From assembly GCA_016839165.1 (NCBI GenBank), contig CP069300.1:7326001-7390000 (forward strand): a stretch of 64,000 nt of DNA, in the 5' to 3' direction. A program made the translations under genes and the position numbers. Source of the DNA: Bradyrhizobium sp. PSBB068. Lineage in GTDB: Bacteria > Pseudomonadota > Alphaproteobacteria > Rhizobiales > Xanthobacteraceae. The first letter of the stretch is position 1, and every line of letters starts with the position of its first letter. Below, piece after piece: positions 34,115 through 42,534 of this stretch. The notes beneath the pieces are model-generated. The model searched no databases, had not been told where the DNA came from, and saw nothing but the letters and a program-made list of their open reading frames with translations.

Positions 34115-34128
34115 ATACACTTGTGTAT
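34115..34128. promoter_or_regulatory. TetR operator candidate, site 2
   Basis: ATACAC-TT-GTGTAT is a 14-base palindrome with a 2-base centre, 25 bases before the TetR start codon. It ends in TGTATGG as site 1 does, so one regulator could bind both and control both divergent genes. Confidence 0.6.
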
Positions 34129-34152
34129 GGTGCCGGCGCGGACGAGGAAACC

Positions 34153-34689
34153 ATGACGGACCAGCTCTCAGCCAATGACTGGCTCGATCAGGGCCTGAAG
34201 ACGCTGGCGCGGCGCGGCTTCACGGCGCTCAAGGCCGAGCCGCTTGCCAAGGCCATGGGCGTCTCGCGCGGCAGCTTCTACTGGCATTTCGCCGATATCG
34301 GCGCCTACCGCGCCGCGATCCTCACCCATTGGCGCGAGGTCGCCGCCGAGCAGGTGATCGCGGAGCTCGAGACCATTCCGAAAGGCGGCGACGCGCTGGC
34401 GCTGCTGTTGCGCCGGGCGTTCTCGGCGCGGCTGGCGCTGGAACGCGCGGTGCGCAGCTGGGCCACCGCCGACACCACAGCGCGCGCCGCCGTGCTCGAG
34501 GTCGACCGGCGCCGCGTCGGCTATATCGAAACCCTGCTCCGGCAGACCGGATTCCCTGACGAGGTGGCGCGCGGCCGGGCACAGGTCTTCTATTGGGCGT
34601 TCATCGGCTATGCGCTGTCGGAGCAGGCGCTGCCGAAGGCGCGGCAGCAGGCCGCGCTCGACGAATTGTTGCGAATGGCGAAGCGCTGA
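34153..34689 (+). CDS. TetR-family transcriptional regulator
   Basis: 178 residues from the ATG at 34153 with GAGGAA upstream. The N-terminal helix-turn-helix is TALKAEPLAKAMGVSRGSFY followed by WHFADIGAYRAAILTHWREV. The C-terminal ligand domain is all-helical and includes ARGRAQVFYWAFIGYALSEQ. It probably represses itself and the divergent membrane-protein gene through the two palindromes at 34063 and 34115. The ligand is unknown. Confidence 0.92.
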   Translation: MTDQLSANDWLDQGLKTLARRGFTALKAEPLAKAMGVSRGSFYWHFADIGAYRAAILTHWREVAAEQVIAELETIPKGGDALALLLRRAFSARLALERAVRSWATADTTARAAVLEVDRRRVGYIETLLRQTGFPDEVARGRAQVFYWAFIGYALSEQALPKARQQAALDELLRMAKR

Positions 34690-34730
34690 CAGCGCGTATT
34701 TAGATATGCTACATCACGGCAGTTTATTCT

Positions 34731-34801
34731 GACGCGTTTTCTTCACGCGAACCGGTATCCATCCCGCATCAAGTGCAGGACAGGCTTCGCTCGAAAACGC
34801 T
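34731..34801. repeat. Dispersed palindromic repeat, type D
   Basis: GACGCGTTTTCTTCACGCG at the left, GGACAGGCTTCGCTCGAAAA at the right. It is the reverse-oriented partner of the copy at 2168–2238 and lies just before the Trm112 gene. Confidence 0.65.
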
Positions 34802-34817
34802 GCAGCCGGAGACCGCA

Positions 34818-35015
34818 ATGAACTCGACGACCGATCACCTCGAAAGCACCGCCGACCCGAAACTGCTCGAAATTCTGGTGTGCCCGATCACCAAGGGACC
34901 GCTGGAATTCGACGCCGCGCGGCAGGAGCTGATCTCGCGCTCTGCCAAGCTCGCCTATCCGATCCGCGACGGCATCCCGATCATGCTGCCGGAAGAGGCG
35001 CGCAAGATCGACTGA
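34818..35015 (+). CDS. Trm112 family protein
   Basis: 65 residues from the ATG at 34818, with GGAG 8 bases upstream. [20 protein letters not shown] and then [20 protein letters not shown] are the standard Trm112/YcaR sequence, with only one of the usual cysteines. Eukaryotic Trm112 activates several methyltransferases; small bacterial forms are thought to act likewise, though the partner is not identified. The gene is short but very typical. Confidence 0.9.
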   Translation: MNSTTDHLESTADPKLLEILVCPITKGPLEFDAARQELISRSAKLAYPIRDGIPIMLPEEARKID

Positions 35016-35026
35016 TGCGATCGCGT

Positions 35027-35063
35027 AGTAGCCCGGATTTCGCTCCGCTTCGTCCGGGCTACG
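35027..35063. repeat. Small palindrome, type E
   Basis: GTAGCCCGGAT and GTCCGGGCTAC arms around a short TTCGCTCCGCTTC centre. A second copy is at 44617–44652. Both sit at the 3' ends of genes, between convergent genes, and may work as bidirectional terminators. Confidence 0.65.
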
Positions 35064-35068
35064 AAAGC

Positions 35069-36289
35069 TTACAGCGCCTCGCCCTTCAACAGCCGCGGCA
35101 CTTCGCCTGACAGGCCCGCCGCCTGGCGGATGAACATGCTCTTCAATGGCGGCGCGCGATCGACGAGGCCGAGGCCGATGTCGCGCACGGTGCGCAGCAA
35201 TGTCGATTCGTTGGAGAACAGGAAGTTCAGCGAGTTGGTGGCAACCCCCATTGCCATGGTGTCGAAGCGGCGCCAGCGCTGGTAGCGCTCGAGCACGTCG
35301 GCCTGTCCGAGATCCATGCCGAGCCGCGCCGCATCGACCACGACTTCGGCAAGCGCCGCGACATCCTTCAGGCCCATGTTGAGCCCCTGCCCCGCGATCG
35401 GATGGATCACATGCGCGGCGTCACCGATCAGCGCCAGCCGTTCGGCGACAAACGAGCGCGCGACGAAATAGCCGAGCGGAAACCCGCGCGGTCGGTCGAG
35501 CGCCTTGATCTCGCCGAGATGCAAGCCGAAACGCTGCTCGAGCTCGGCGTGGAATTCGTCCTCGCTCAACGCCGTGATGCGCGCGGCGTCCTTGCGCGTC
35601 TCGGTCCACACCAGCGAGGAGCGGTTGCCGGTCAGCGGCAGGATCGCGAACGGGCCCGCGGGCAGGAAATGCTCCTCGGCGCGGCCGTGATGCGCGCGCT
35701 CATGCCCGACCGTGACGACAATGCCGGATTGGTCATAGTCCCAGCCATGGGTCGCAATCCCGGCGCGCTCGCGCAGCTTCGACCGTGCGCCGTCGGCGGC
35801 GACCAAGAGGCTCGCATCGATCTCGGTGCCGTCGGCCAGCCGCACGCTGACGCCGTCGGGGCGTGAGTCGAAGCTCGACACCGCCGTGGCGCGCAGCTCG
35901 ACGCCTTCGGCCTCGGCGCGGCTTGCCAGCGCATCGATCAGATAGCGGTTCTCGACCATATGGGCGAACGGCTCGCCCGGCTCGACATTGCCGGCGAAGG
36001 TCAGGAAAACCGGGCGGGTGGCGTCCTCGAGCTTGGAATCGGTCACGACCATGTCCGTGATCGGCTGCGCGGTCGGCGCCACCTGGCCCCAGACGCCGAG
36101 GGTTTCGAACAGCCGCCGGCAGGCCGCCACGATCGCCGTCGCGCGCGGATCACGGCTCGGCCGCTGGCTCAACGCCGGGTCGGCCACGATGACCGGGATG
36201 TCCGGCCCGAGCCCCTGGCGCAACGCCACGGCCAGCGCCAGCCCCGCAAACGCGCCCCCGCAGATCACAATACTTCGCTGTGCCGGCAT
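35069..36289 (-). CDS. UbiH/UbiF/COQ6-family FAD-dependent hydroxylase
   Basis: 406 residues. The FAD-binding motif is CGGAFAGLALAVALRQGLG, a variant GxGxxG. The second flavin motif is LIGDAAHVIHPIAGQGLNMG (about residue 285), with DGARSKLRERAGI between them (DG motif). These enzymes hydroxylate the ubiquinone ring in the aerobic pathway; alphaproteobacteria use different sets (UbiL, UbiM and others), so the position attacked is not assigned. No other ubi genes are close. Confidence 0.92.
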   Translation of the reverse strand: MPAQRSIVICGGAFAGLALAVALRQGLGPDIPVIVADPALSQRPSRDPRATAIVAACRRLFETLGVWGQVAPTAQPITDMVVTDSKLEDATRPVFLTFAGNVEPGEPFAHMVENRYLIDALASRAEAEGVELRATAVSSFDSRPDGVSVRLADGTEIDASLLVAADGARSKLRERAGIATHGWDYDQSGIVVTVGHERAHHGRAEEHFLPAGPFAILPLTGNRSSLVWTETRKDAARITALSEDEFHAELEQRFGLHLGEIKALDRPRGFPLGYFVARSFVAERLALIGDAAHVIHPIAGQGLNMGLKDVAALAEVVVDAARLGMDLGQADVLERYQRWRRFDTMAMGVATNSLNFLFSNESTLLRTVRDIGLGLVDRAPPLKSMFIRQAAGLSGEVPRLLKGEAL

Positions 36290-36391
36290 GCCTTTTCCTT
36301 ACGCGCCTCACGCCATCAGACTGTGCTTGCTACCTGATATTAGCTGGGCGAAACAGGGGGGAGAAACAAGAGCGGCCAACCGGCCCCACTC

Positions 36392-36496
36392 GTCATTCCG
36401 GGCGCGCGAAGCGCGAGCCCGGAATCCATCAGGCCGCAACTTCGGTGGATGAATGGATTCCGGGCTCGCGGCTGCGCCGCGCCCCGGAATGACGAC
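36392..36496. repeat. Dispersed palindromic repeat, type A variant
   Basis: CGTCATTCCGGGCGCGCG at the left and CGCCCCGGAATGACGAC at the right, with inner arms CCCGGAATCCATC and GGATTCCGGGCTCG. It fills most of the gap between the divergent ubi-type hydroxylase and tesB genes. A smaller relative lies at 62320–62366. Confidence 0.7.
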
Positions 36497-36526
36497 ATCC
36501 AAACCGAACCCATCCAGGACGCATCC

Positions 36527-37387
36527 ATGTCCAAGAGCCTGATCGACCTGCTGTCCATCCTCGATCTCGAGCAGCTCGAGGTGAATTTGTTCCGCGGCAA
36601 CAGCCCGAAGACGAGCTGGCAGCGGGTGTTCGGTGGCCAGGTGATCGGCCAGGCGATGGTTGCGGCGTGCCGCACCGTCGAGGGCCGGCTGCCGCATTCG
36701 ATCCATTGCTATTTCATCCTGCCCGGCGATCCGCAGATCCCGATCATCTACCAGGTCGAGCGGCTGCGCGACGGCAAGAGCTACACCACCCGCCGCGTCA
36801 CCGCGATCCAGCACGGCAACGCGATCTTCTCCATCATGGTCTCGTTCCATTCCGATGAAGAGAGCAACTTCAATCACCAGGAGAAGATGCCCGACGTGCC
36901 GCCGCCGGAGAAGCTGACGGCGGAGGAAGTCTCGAAGCAGCCGATGTTCAAGGAGATGCCGGAGTTCATCCGTCGCTACTACGAAAGCGACCGGCCGATC
37001 GAGCTGCGCCCGGTCGAGCTCGGCCGCTATTTCGGCCAGCAGATCGACGACGGCCGCATCCATGTCTGGATCCGCACCGCGGCGAAGCTGCCCGACGATC
37101 CGGCACTGCATCTGTGCGCGCTGGCCTATGCCTCGGATTTCTCGCTGCTCGACGCCGTGATGGCGCGCTACGGCCGCACGCTGTTCGATCGCCGCATGAT
37201 GCCGGCGAGCCTCGATCACGCGATGTGGTTTCATCGCCCGTTCCGCGCCGACGAATGGCTGCTCTACGCGCAGGATTCGCCGAGCGCGCAGTCAGGCCGC
37301 GGCCTGACCCGCGGCCTGATCTTCAAGCCCGACGGCACGCTGGTGGCATCCGTCGCGCAAGAAGGATCGGTGCGCGAACGCAAGTAG
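36527..37387 (+). CDS. tesB: Acyl-CoA thioesterase II
   Basis: 286 residues from the ATG at 36527; the upstream frame is inside a repeat. The double hot-dog fold is clear: FRGNSPKTSWQRVFGGQVIG with VEGRLPHSIHCYFILPGDPQ in the first half, and ALAYASDFSLLDAVMARYGR with ASLDHAMWFHRPFRADEWLL in the second. The catalytic Asp of E. coli TesB corresponds to the Asp in the YASDFSLL region. It hydrolyses medium- and long-chain acyl-CoAs in the cytosol. The length matches E. coli TesB (286). Confidence 0.96.
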   Translation: MSKSLIDLLSILDLEQLEVNLFRGNSPKTSWQRVFGGQVIGQAMVAACRTVEGRLPHSIHCYFILPGDPQIPIIYQVERLRDGKSYTTRRVTAIQHGNAIFSIMVSFHSDEESNFNHQEKMPDVPPPEKLTAEEVSKQPMFKEMPEFIRRYYESDRPIELRPVELGRYFGQQIDDGRIHVWIRTAAKLPDDPALHLCALAYASDFSLLDAVMARYGRTLFDRRMMPASLDHAMWFHRPFRADEWLLYAQDSPSAQSGRGLTRGLIFKPDGTLVASVAQEGSVRERK

Positions 37388-37399
37388 CGTCCTCGAGCG

Positions 37400-37430
37400 A
37401 CTTCGGCTCTGATGAATTCAGAGCCGAAGT
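37400..37430. terminator. Bidirectional hairpin between tesB and the GYF-domain gene
   Basis: ACTTCGGCTCTGA and TCAGAGCCGAAGT make a perfect 13-bp stem with a 5-nt loop, between two convergent genes. There is only a short pyrimidine run (CCTCCTT) on the tesB side, so it is a plausible but not classic terminator. Confidence 0.6.
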
Positions 37431-37438
37431 GATCCTCC

Positions 37439-38329
37439 TTAGCTACCTGCGTAGGCACCGCGCTCGGTCAGCGCGAATTGCGAGATGAACCAGTTGGCGT
37501 ACCAGCGCAGCACCCACGGAATCGGGATCAGGAAGGCGAAACCGATCGAGAACACGATGGTCCGCCACAGCACTTCGAGGCCGGAGGCATTGAAGGTGAC
37601 CTCGCGGCGCGTGCCTTCGACATTGCGGCAGATCCAGCGCATCCAGGCGGTCAGCACCCAGGCCCAGCCGATGATGGTGATGCACGCGACCACCATCAGC
37701 ACGTACCAGCCGACATAGACCGCGGGGCTGCCGTTGAACGAGATCGGGAGATCCTGGCCGCTCGAGCTGAGGCGGCCGAAGATCCAGCGCACGATCATCC
37801 AGCTCAGGAAGCCCTGCAACAGCAGCGAGAGCAGCGTCACGATGTTGCTGTTGGCGGCTCCGGCATAGGTCAGAAGGCCGAGCACGATGAAGACGTACCA
37901 GATGTCGAGCGGCTGGCCGGTGAAGGCGAGGTGCGGCCGGCCCGGCACGCGGATATAGGGAATCGCAAAGCGGTACAGGCCGGTCGCGGTCCACGGCGCG
38001 GGGATGACGAAGATCTGGCCGATGAACATCAGCAGGCTGCGCCCGAACAGGCCCCAGATCGGGAAGTCGGCCGACAGCGCGCCGCCGCTATAGCCTGCCG
38101 ACGCCGCCACCGGCGGCGGTCCGCCGGCCTGCGGAAACGCCGGCGGCGCCCCTGCGCTCGGAACAAGACCCGGAATCTCCCCCGCCTTCTGCCAGCCGGC
38201 CATGCCCTCGGTCCACACCAGCGTATCGGCACCCACCATGCCACGGGTGATCAGGTCGCGGAGCTGGGCTTCAGGCAAGGGGCCCTTTTGCTGGCCTTCG
38301 GATGCATAAAACCAGTTTCGGTTCGACAT
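37439..38329 (-). CDS. GYF_2-domain protein with a multi-pass membrane domain
   Basis: 296 residues from the ATG at 38329, which has AGGAA upstream and starts the domain exactly. Residues 3–50 are a GYF_2 (DUF4339) domain: NWFYASEGQQKGPLPEAQLR and TLVWTEGMAGWQKAGEIPGL. A Pro/Ala/Gly linker follows, then about six membrane segments with WMIVRWIFGRLSSSGQDLPI; this part resembles DUF898/YjgN-like proteins. GYF_2 domains are thought to bind proline-rich peptides. The function is unknown. Confidence 0.8.
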   Translation of the reverse strand: MSNRNWFYASEGQQKGPLPEAQLRDLITRGMVGADTLVWTEGMAGWQKAGEIPGLVPSAGAPPAFPQAGGPPPVAASAGYSGGALSADFPIWGLFGRSLLMFIGQIFVIPAPWTATGLYRFAIPYIRVPGRPHLAFTGQPLDIWYVFIVLGLLTYAGAANSNIVTLLSLLLQGFLSWMIVRWIFGRLSSSGQDLPISFNGSPAVYVGWYVLMVVACITIIGWAWVLTAWMRWICRNVEGTRREVTFNASGLEVLWRTIVFSIGFAFLIPIPWVLRWYANWFISQFALTERGAYAGS

Positions 38330-38634
38330 TTCTTGTTCCTCGGGGCGCGCGCGCAGGTGGGCGCACGGTAGGCGAAACGAGCCAGCGGGACCGCTGGCCG
38401 GGGCGGGAAAGCCATATTCTGGCCGAGGGTTGTCGTCTCGTACAGTGACGGAGTTCATGCGCTGCGCACGTTTTCCCCTTCTACCTGCAACTTTTTTGTG
38501 CCATTTGCCCGGAAAGCTGCCAGATTTGGCGAACGCGAAATGTGCGGAACGGCAAATTGCCGCTCCGGGGGCGGCAAGCGCCGGTCCGGGAACGGGCGCA
38601 CAGGGACAACTTCAAGGGAATAAGGGCCTGAACC
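38330..38634. other. Upstream region of the first glnK gene
   Basis: 305 bases with no gene on either strand. I looked for a sigma-54 promoter and found none with correct spacing on the plus strand. An AT-rich patch lies at 38470–38510 and a 13-base palindrome at 38550–38562. The short frames here have no family features. Confidence 0.5.
38550..38562. promoter_or_regulatory. Palindrome upstream of the first glnK
   Basis: CGGCAA-A-TTGCCG is a perfect 13-base palindrome 72 bases before the glnK start codon. It could be an operator or the base of a leader hairpin. It does not match the NtrC consensus. Confidence 0.35.
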
Positions 38635-38973
38635 ATGAAACTCGTCGTCGCGATCATCAAACCGTTCAAGCTTGACGAGGTCCGCCAGGCCCTGACTGCG
38701 ATCGGCGTCCACGGCATGACGGTGACCGAGGTGAAGGGCTATGGCCGCCAGAAGGGCCACACCGAGATCTATCGCGGCGCCGAGTATGTCGTGAACTTCC
38801 TGCCCAAGCTCAGGATCGAGATCGCGGTCGATTCCAGCCTCGCCGAGCAGGCGGTCAGCGTCATCACCCAGCACGCCCGCACCGGCCAGATCGGCGACGG
38901 CAAGATCTTCGTGACGCCGATCGACCACGCGCTGCGCATCCGCACCGGCGAGACCGACAACGACGCGCTCTGA
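38635..38973 (+). CDS. glnK: Nitrogen regulatory protein P-II, copy 1
   Basis: 112 residues, the standard P-II length. The T-loop [20 protein letters not shown] carries Tyr51, the uridylylation site. The B loop is [11 protein letters not shown] and the C-terminal [12 protein letters not shown] is typical. The trimer binds ATP/ADP and 2-oxoglutarate and plugs AmtB when nitrogen is sufficient. It is followed after 78 bases by an amtB gene, the classic glnK–amtB operon. It differs from copy 2 mainly in residues 63–85 and at the C-terminus. Confidence 0.97.
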   Translation: MKLVVAIIKPFKLDEVRQALTAIGVHGMTVTEVKGYGRQKGHTEIYRGAEYVVNFLPKLRIEIAVDSSLAEQAVSVITQHARTGQIGDGKIFVTPIDHALRIRTGETDNDAL

Positions 38974-39051
38974 GCTTTATCAAATCCGTCGCCGGCAACG
39001 AGGCCGGCGCACGTCACAAATCCACGCCAAGAAACGACGACACGCCGGGGA

Positions 39052-40377
39052 ATGATGATGGGGGCACGAGCTCTTCGTGCAGCGATGTCAGCTGCGCCGA
39101 TCACTGCTGCAATGCTGTTCGCGCAGGCCACGCCGGTCTTCGCGCAGGATTCTGCGACCAATCCCGGCATCAACGCCGCCGACACCGCCTGGATGATCGT
39201 CGCCACCGCGCTGGTGCTGATGATGACGATCCCGGGACTCGCGCTGTTCTACTCCGGCATGGTGCGCAAGAAGAACGTGCTGGCGACGATGGCGCAGAGC
39301 CTCACCGCCGTCGCGCTGATCTCGATCCTCTGGGTCACCTTCGGCTATTCGCTGACCTTCGTAGGCAACGGTCCCTGGCTCGGCTCGCTCGACAGCTGGT
39401 TCCTGGCCGGCATCACCATGGACAGCGTCAATCCGGCGGCCAGGACCATCCCGGAAGCGCTGTTCATGCTGTACCAGATGACGTTCGCGATCATCACGGT
39501 GGCGTTGGTGGCAGGCTCAGTCGCCGACCGCATGCGGTTCTCCGCCTATGTGCTGTTCTCGATCGGCTGGTTCATCTTCGCCTATGTGCCGCTGGCGCAT
39601 TGGGTGTGGGGCGGCGGCTTCCTTGCTTCCGCAGGCGTGCTGGATTTTGCCGGCGGCCTCGTGGTGCATCTCTCCGCCGGCATCAGCGGCCTCGTCGCAG
39701 CCAAGGTGATGGGCAACCGGCATGGCTTTGGCCATGACAATCTGTCGCCGTTCGATCTGTCGCTCGCGGTGGTCGGCACCGGGCTGCTGTGGGTCGGCTG
39801 GTTCGGGTTCAACGGCGGCTCGGCGCTCGCGGCCAATTCGCGCGCGGTCATGGCGATCACCGCGACCCATCTCGCGGCCTGCGCCGGCGCGCTGACCTGG
39901 GGCGCGATCGAATGGGCGACCCGCCGCAAACCGTCGGTGCTCGGCATGATCTCGGGTGCGGTCGCGGGGCTCGGCACCATCACCCCGGCATCCGGTTTCG
40001 TGGCACCGTGGCACGGCGTCATCATCGGCATCATTGCCGGCCTGGTCTGCTTCTGGGCCTGTACCTGGCTGAAGCATCGCTTCCGCTATGACGACTCGCT
40101 CGACGTGTTCGGCGTGCACGGCATCGGCGGCCTGACGGGCACGCTGCTCGCGGGCATCTTCGCGGCCTCCGCGATCGGCGGCACCTCGGGCCTGCTCGAG
40201 GGCAATCCGAACCAGCTGCTGACCCAGCTCTACGGCGTGGTCGTTACAGCGCTCTGGTGCGGCGGCGTCACCTTCGTGCTGCTCAAGCTGGTCTCCGTCT
40301 TCGTGCCGCTGCGCGTCTCGATGCAGCAGGAGATGGAAGGCCTCGACATCTCGCAGCACGGCGAAGCGTTGCAGTAG
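39052..40377 (+). CDS. amtB: Ammonium transporter, copy 1
   Basis: 441 residues beginning with three consecutive ATG codons and a cleavable signal peptide (AAPITAAMLFAQATPVFA), as in other Amt proteins. Eleven membrane segments follow. The twin pore histidines are in FAGGLVVHLSAGISGLVAAK and DVFGVHGIGGLTGT. WGGGFLASAGVLDFAG and NGGSALAANSRAVMAITATH are conserved. It conducts ammonium across the inner membrane and is blocked by GlnK. It lacks the extra segment found in copy 2. Confidence 0.97.
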   Translation: MMMGARALRAAMSAAPITAAMLFAQATPVFAQDSATNPGINAADTAWMIVATALVLMMTIPGLALFYSGMVRKKNVLATMAQSLTAVALISILWVTFGYSLTFVGNGPWLGSLDSWFLAGITMDSVNPAARTIPEALFMLYQMTFAIITVALVAGSVADRMRFSAYVLFSIGWFIFAYVPLAHWVWGGGFLASAGVLDFAGGLVVHLSAGISGLVAAKVMGNRHGFGHDNLSPFDLSLAVVGTGLLWVGWFGFNGGSALAANSRAVMAITATHLAACAGALTWGAIEWATRRKPSVLGMISGAVAGLGTITPASGFVAPWHGVIIGIIAGLVCFWACTWLKHRFRYDDSLDVFGVHGIGGLTGTLLAGIFAASAIGGTSGLLEGNPNQLLTQLYGVVVTALWCGGVTFVLLKLVSVFVPLRVSMQQEMEGLDISQHGEALQ

Positions 40378-40489
40378 CGGCCGCCTGGACAGGGCCGGGG
40401 GGAGCCCAGCGTCAAAATTCGCAAAACAACCCCATGCAAAGGGCGCCCGACGTCACGCAGCACGGCGTGAGGACAGTTCGGGCTTGCGC

Positions 40490-40515
40490 AACACATAAGT
40501 GTGTGCTTATGTGTT
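40490..40515 (+). promoter_or_regulatory. ArsR operator overlapping the translation start region
   Basis: AACACATAAG (40490–40499) and CTTATGTGTT (40506–40515) are perfect 10-bp arms with a 6-base centre TGTGTG. The right arm ends three bases before the ATG at 40519. The dyad therefore occupies the place of the ribosome binding site, and the gene has no clear Shine-Dalgarno sequence. This fits autorepression by the ArsR protein. Confidence 0.65.
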
Positions 40516-40518
40516 GGC

Positions 40519-40833
40519 ATGATCGAAGCCGATATCTTCAAGGCGCTGGCCGACCCGACCCGCCGCAAGGTCTTTGAGAAGCTCGCGGGCGGCAGCCTCA
40601 ACGCCAGCGCCCTGCGCGATGGCCTCGAGATCAGCCAGCCGGCGATGTCGCAGCATCTGGCGGTGCTGCGCGCGGCGGGCCTGGTGCGCGAGCAGCGGCA
40701 GGGCCGTTTCGTGAATTACGAGGTCGACCCGGACGGCATCGCCAGCATCGGCAGCTGGCTCGCCCGCTACCGCGCCTATTGGCCGAAGCGCATCGAAGCG
40801 CTCTCCGACCTGCTGAAGGACATGGATCAATGA
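40519..40833 (+). CDS. ArsR-family transcriptional regulator
   Basis: 104 residues. MIEADIFKALADPTRRKVFE is the standard ArsR start; the recognition helix is in LEISQPAMSQHLAVLRAAGL, followed by the wing VREQRQGRFVNYEVD. There are no metal-binding cysteines, so it belongs to the non-metal group usually paired with SRPBCC genes. The stop codon overlaps the ATG of the SRPBCC gene (ATGA). A perfect dyad lies directly at its start. Confidence 0.94.
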   Translation: MIEADIFKALADPTRRKVFEKLAGGSLNASALRDGLEISQPAMSQHLAVLRAAGLVREQRQGRFVNYEVDPDGIASIGSWLARYRAYWPKRIEALSDLLKDMDQ

Positions 40834-41183
40834 GCGACATGGTCGAGCCTGACACCGACGCAGCTCTGGTGATCGAATACGAGCTCGACGCGCCGCCCGA
40901 AAAAGTATGGCGCGCCGTGACCATTCCGGCGCTGCGCGAACGCTGGCTGCCGGATTGCGATCTCGCCGGCGCCGAGCCGGAATCAACGATAACAGGCGAA
41001 GAGGTCCGTTACCGGCTCCGCGAGTCCGAGCCGCCGTTTCGCGAAAGCCATGTCACCTTCCGGATCGAGCCGAACGAGGCCGGCGGCACGCGGTTTCGCA
41101 TCATCCAGCAGGCCTGCGGCATCAGGGAAAAACCGCCGCAACCGGCCAACAGCAACACGCGCTGTCTGATGCGCGCGGCCTGA
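40830..41183 (+). CDS. SRPBCC/AHSA1-domain protein, short form
   Basis: 117 residues from the ATG at 40830, overlapping the ArsR stop codon. [20 protein letters not shown] is the AHSA1-type start, with [20 protein letters not shown] and [20 protein letters not shown] following. The usual domain is about 140–150 residues and ends in a long helix; here the chain stops soon after the last strand with [16 protein letters not shown], so the C-terminal helix is absent. SRPBCC proteins bind hydrophobic ligands. The ArsR partner probably regulates it. It may be a natural short form or a truncated one. Confidence 0.82.
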   Translation: MSDMVEPDTDAALVIEYELDAPPEKVWRAVTIPALRERWLPDCDLAGAEPESTITGEEVRYRLRESEPPFRESHVTFRIEPNEAGGTRFRIIQQACGIREKPPQPANSNTRCLMRAA

Positions 41184-41235
41184 TCGCAAACTTCATCCGC
41201 TGAGACGTCATCACCTGCAGACATGGAGGTCGCCG

Positions 41236-41838
41236 ATGCGCGACATGATGCAACTCGTCCCGATGGTCATCGAACAATCGACCCGCGGCGAGCGCTCGTT
41301 CGACATCTATTCAAGGCTGCTGCGCGAGCGGATCATCTTCCTGAACGGCGAGGTCAATGATGCGATGTCCGGACTGGTCTGCGCCCAATTGCTGTTCCTG
41401 GAGGCGGACAACCCGAACAAGCCGATCAACCTCTACATCAACTCCTATGGCGGCGTGATCACCAGCGGGCTTGCGATGTACGACACCATGCAGTTCATCA
41501 AGGCGCCGGTGCATACGCTGTGCATGGGCACCGCGCGTTCGATGGGCTCGTTCCTGCTGATGGCCGGCGAACCCGGCCACCGCGCCGCGCTGCCGAATGC
41601 CAGCCTCCACGTGCATCAGCCGCTTGGCGGCTTCCAGGGCCAGGCCTCCGACATCCTGATCCATGCCACCGAAATGCAGGAGACCAAGCGGCGCATCATC
41701 CGGCTTTACGCCCAGCATTGCGGGCGCTCCGAGGCGGACGTCGAACGGACCTTGGACCGCGATCACTTCATGTCGGCGCAGCAGGCGCTCGAATGGGGAT
41801 TGATCGACAAGGTCTTCGCGGCGCGCGACGCCGCCTAA
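41236..41838 (+). CDS. clpP: ClpP-family serine protease, divergent paralogue
   Basis: 200 residues, with GGAGG 7 bases before the ATG. Compared with E. coli ClpP the triad is kept: Ser102 in [11 protein letters not shown], His127 in LHVHQPLGG and Asp176 in LDRDHFMSA. Two otherwise near-invariant spots differ: NSPGG is NSYGG (residues 69–73) and GQAASMG is GTARSMG. The N-terminal [20 protein letters not shown] is standard. No clpX or clpA is adjacent, whereas the housekeeping clpP normally sits beside clpX, so this is probably an accessory copy that may form mixed rings. Confidence 0.92.
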   Translation: MRDMMQLVPMVIEQSTRGERSFDIYSRLLRERIIFLNGEVNDAMSGLVCAQLLFLEADNPNKPINLYINSYGGVITSGLAMYDTMQFIKAPVHTLCMGTARSMGSFLLMAGEPGHRAALPNASLHVHQPLGGFQGQASDILIHATEMQETKRRIIRLYAQHCGRSEADVERTLDRDHFMSAQQALEWGLIDKVFAARDAA

Positions 41839-42493
<655 letters not shown>

Positions 42494-42534
42494 TTTTCGC
42501 GCTCAACCTTTCAAGACCTCAGGAGTGAAATAAC

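Noticed and set aside
34049..34175. N-terminal extension of the small membrane protein up to 34175
   Set aside because: It would cover both TetR operators and run over the divergent promoter; the ATG at 34049 has a good ribosome binding site and starts the first membrane helix.
38487..38506. Minus-strand TGGCAC...TTGCA upstream of the first glnK, resembling a sigma-54 promoter
   Set aside because: The GG to GC spacing is 12 bases instead of 10, and it points away from glnK toward the GYF-domain gene, so it does not fit either rule.
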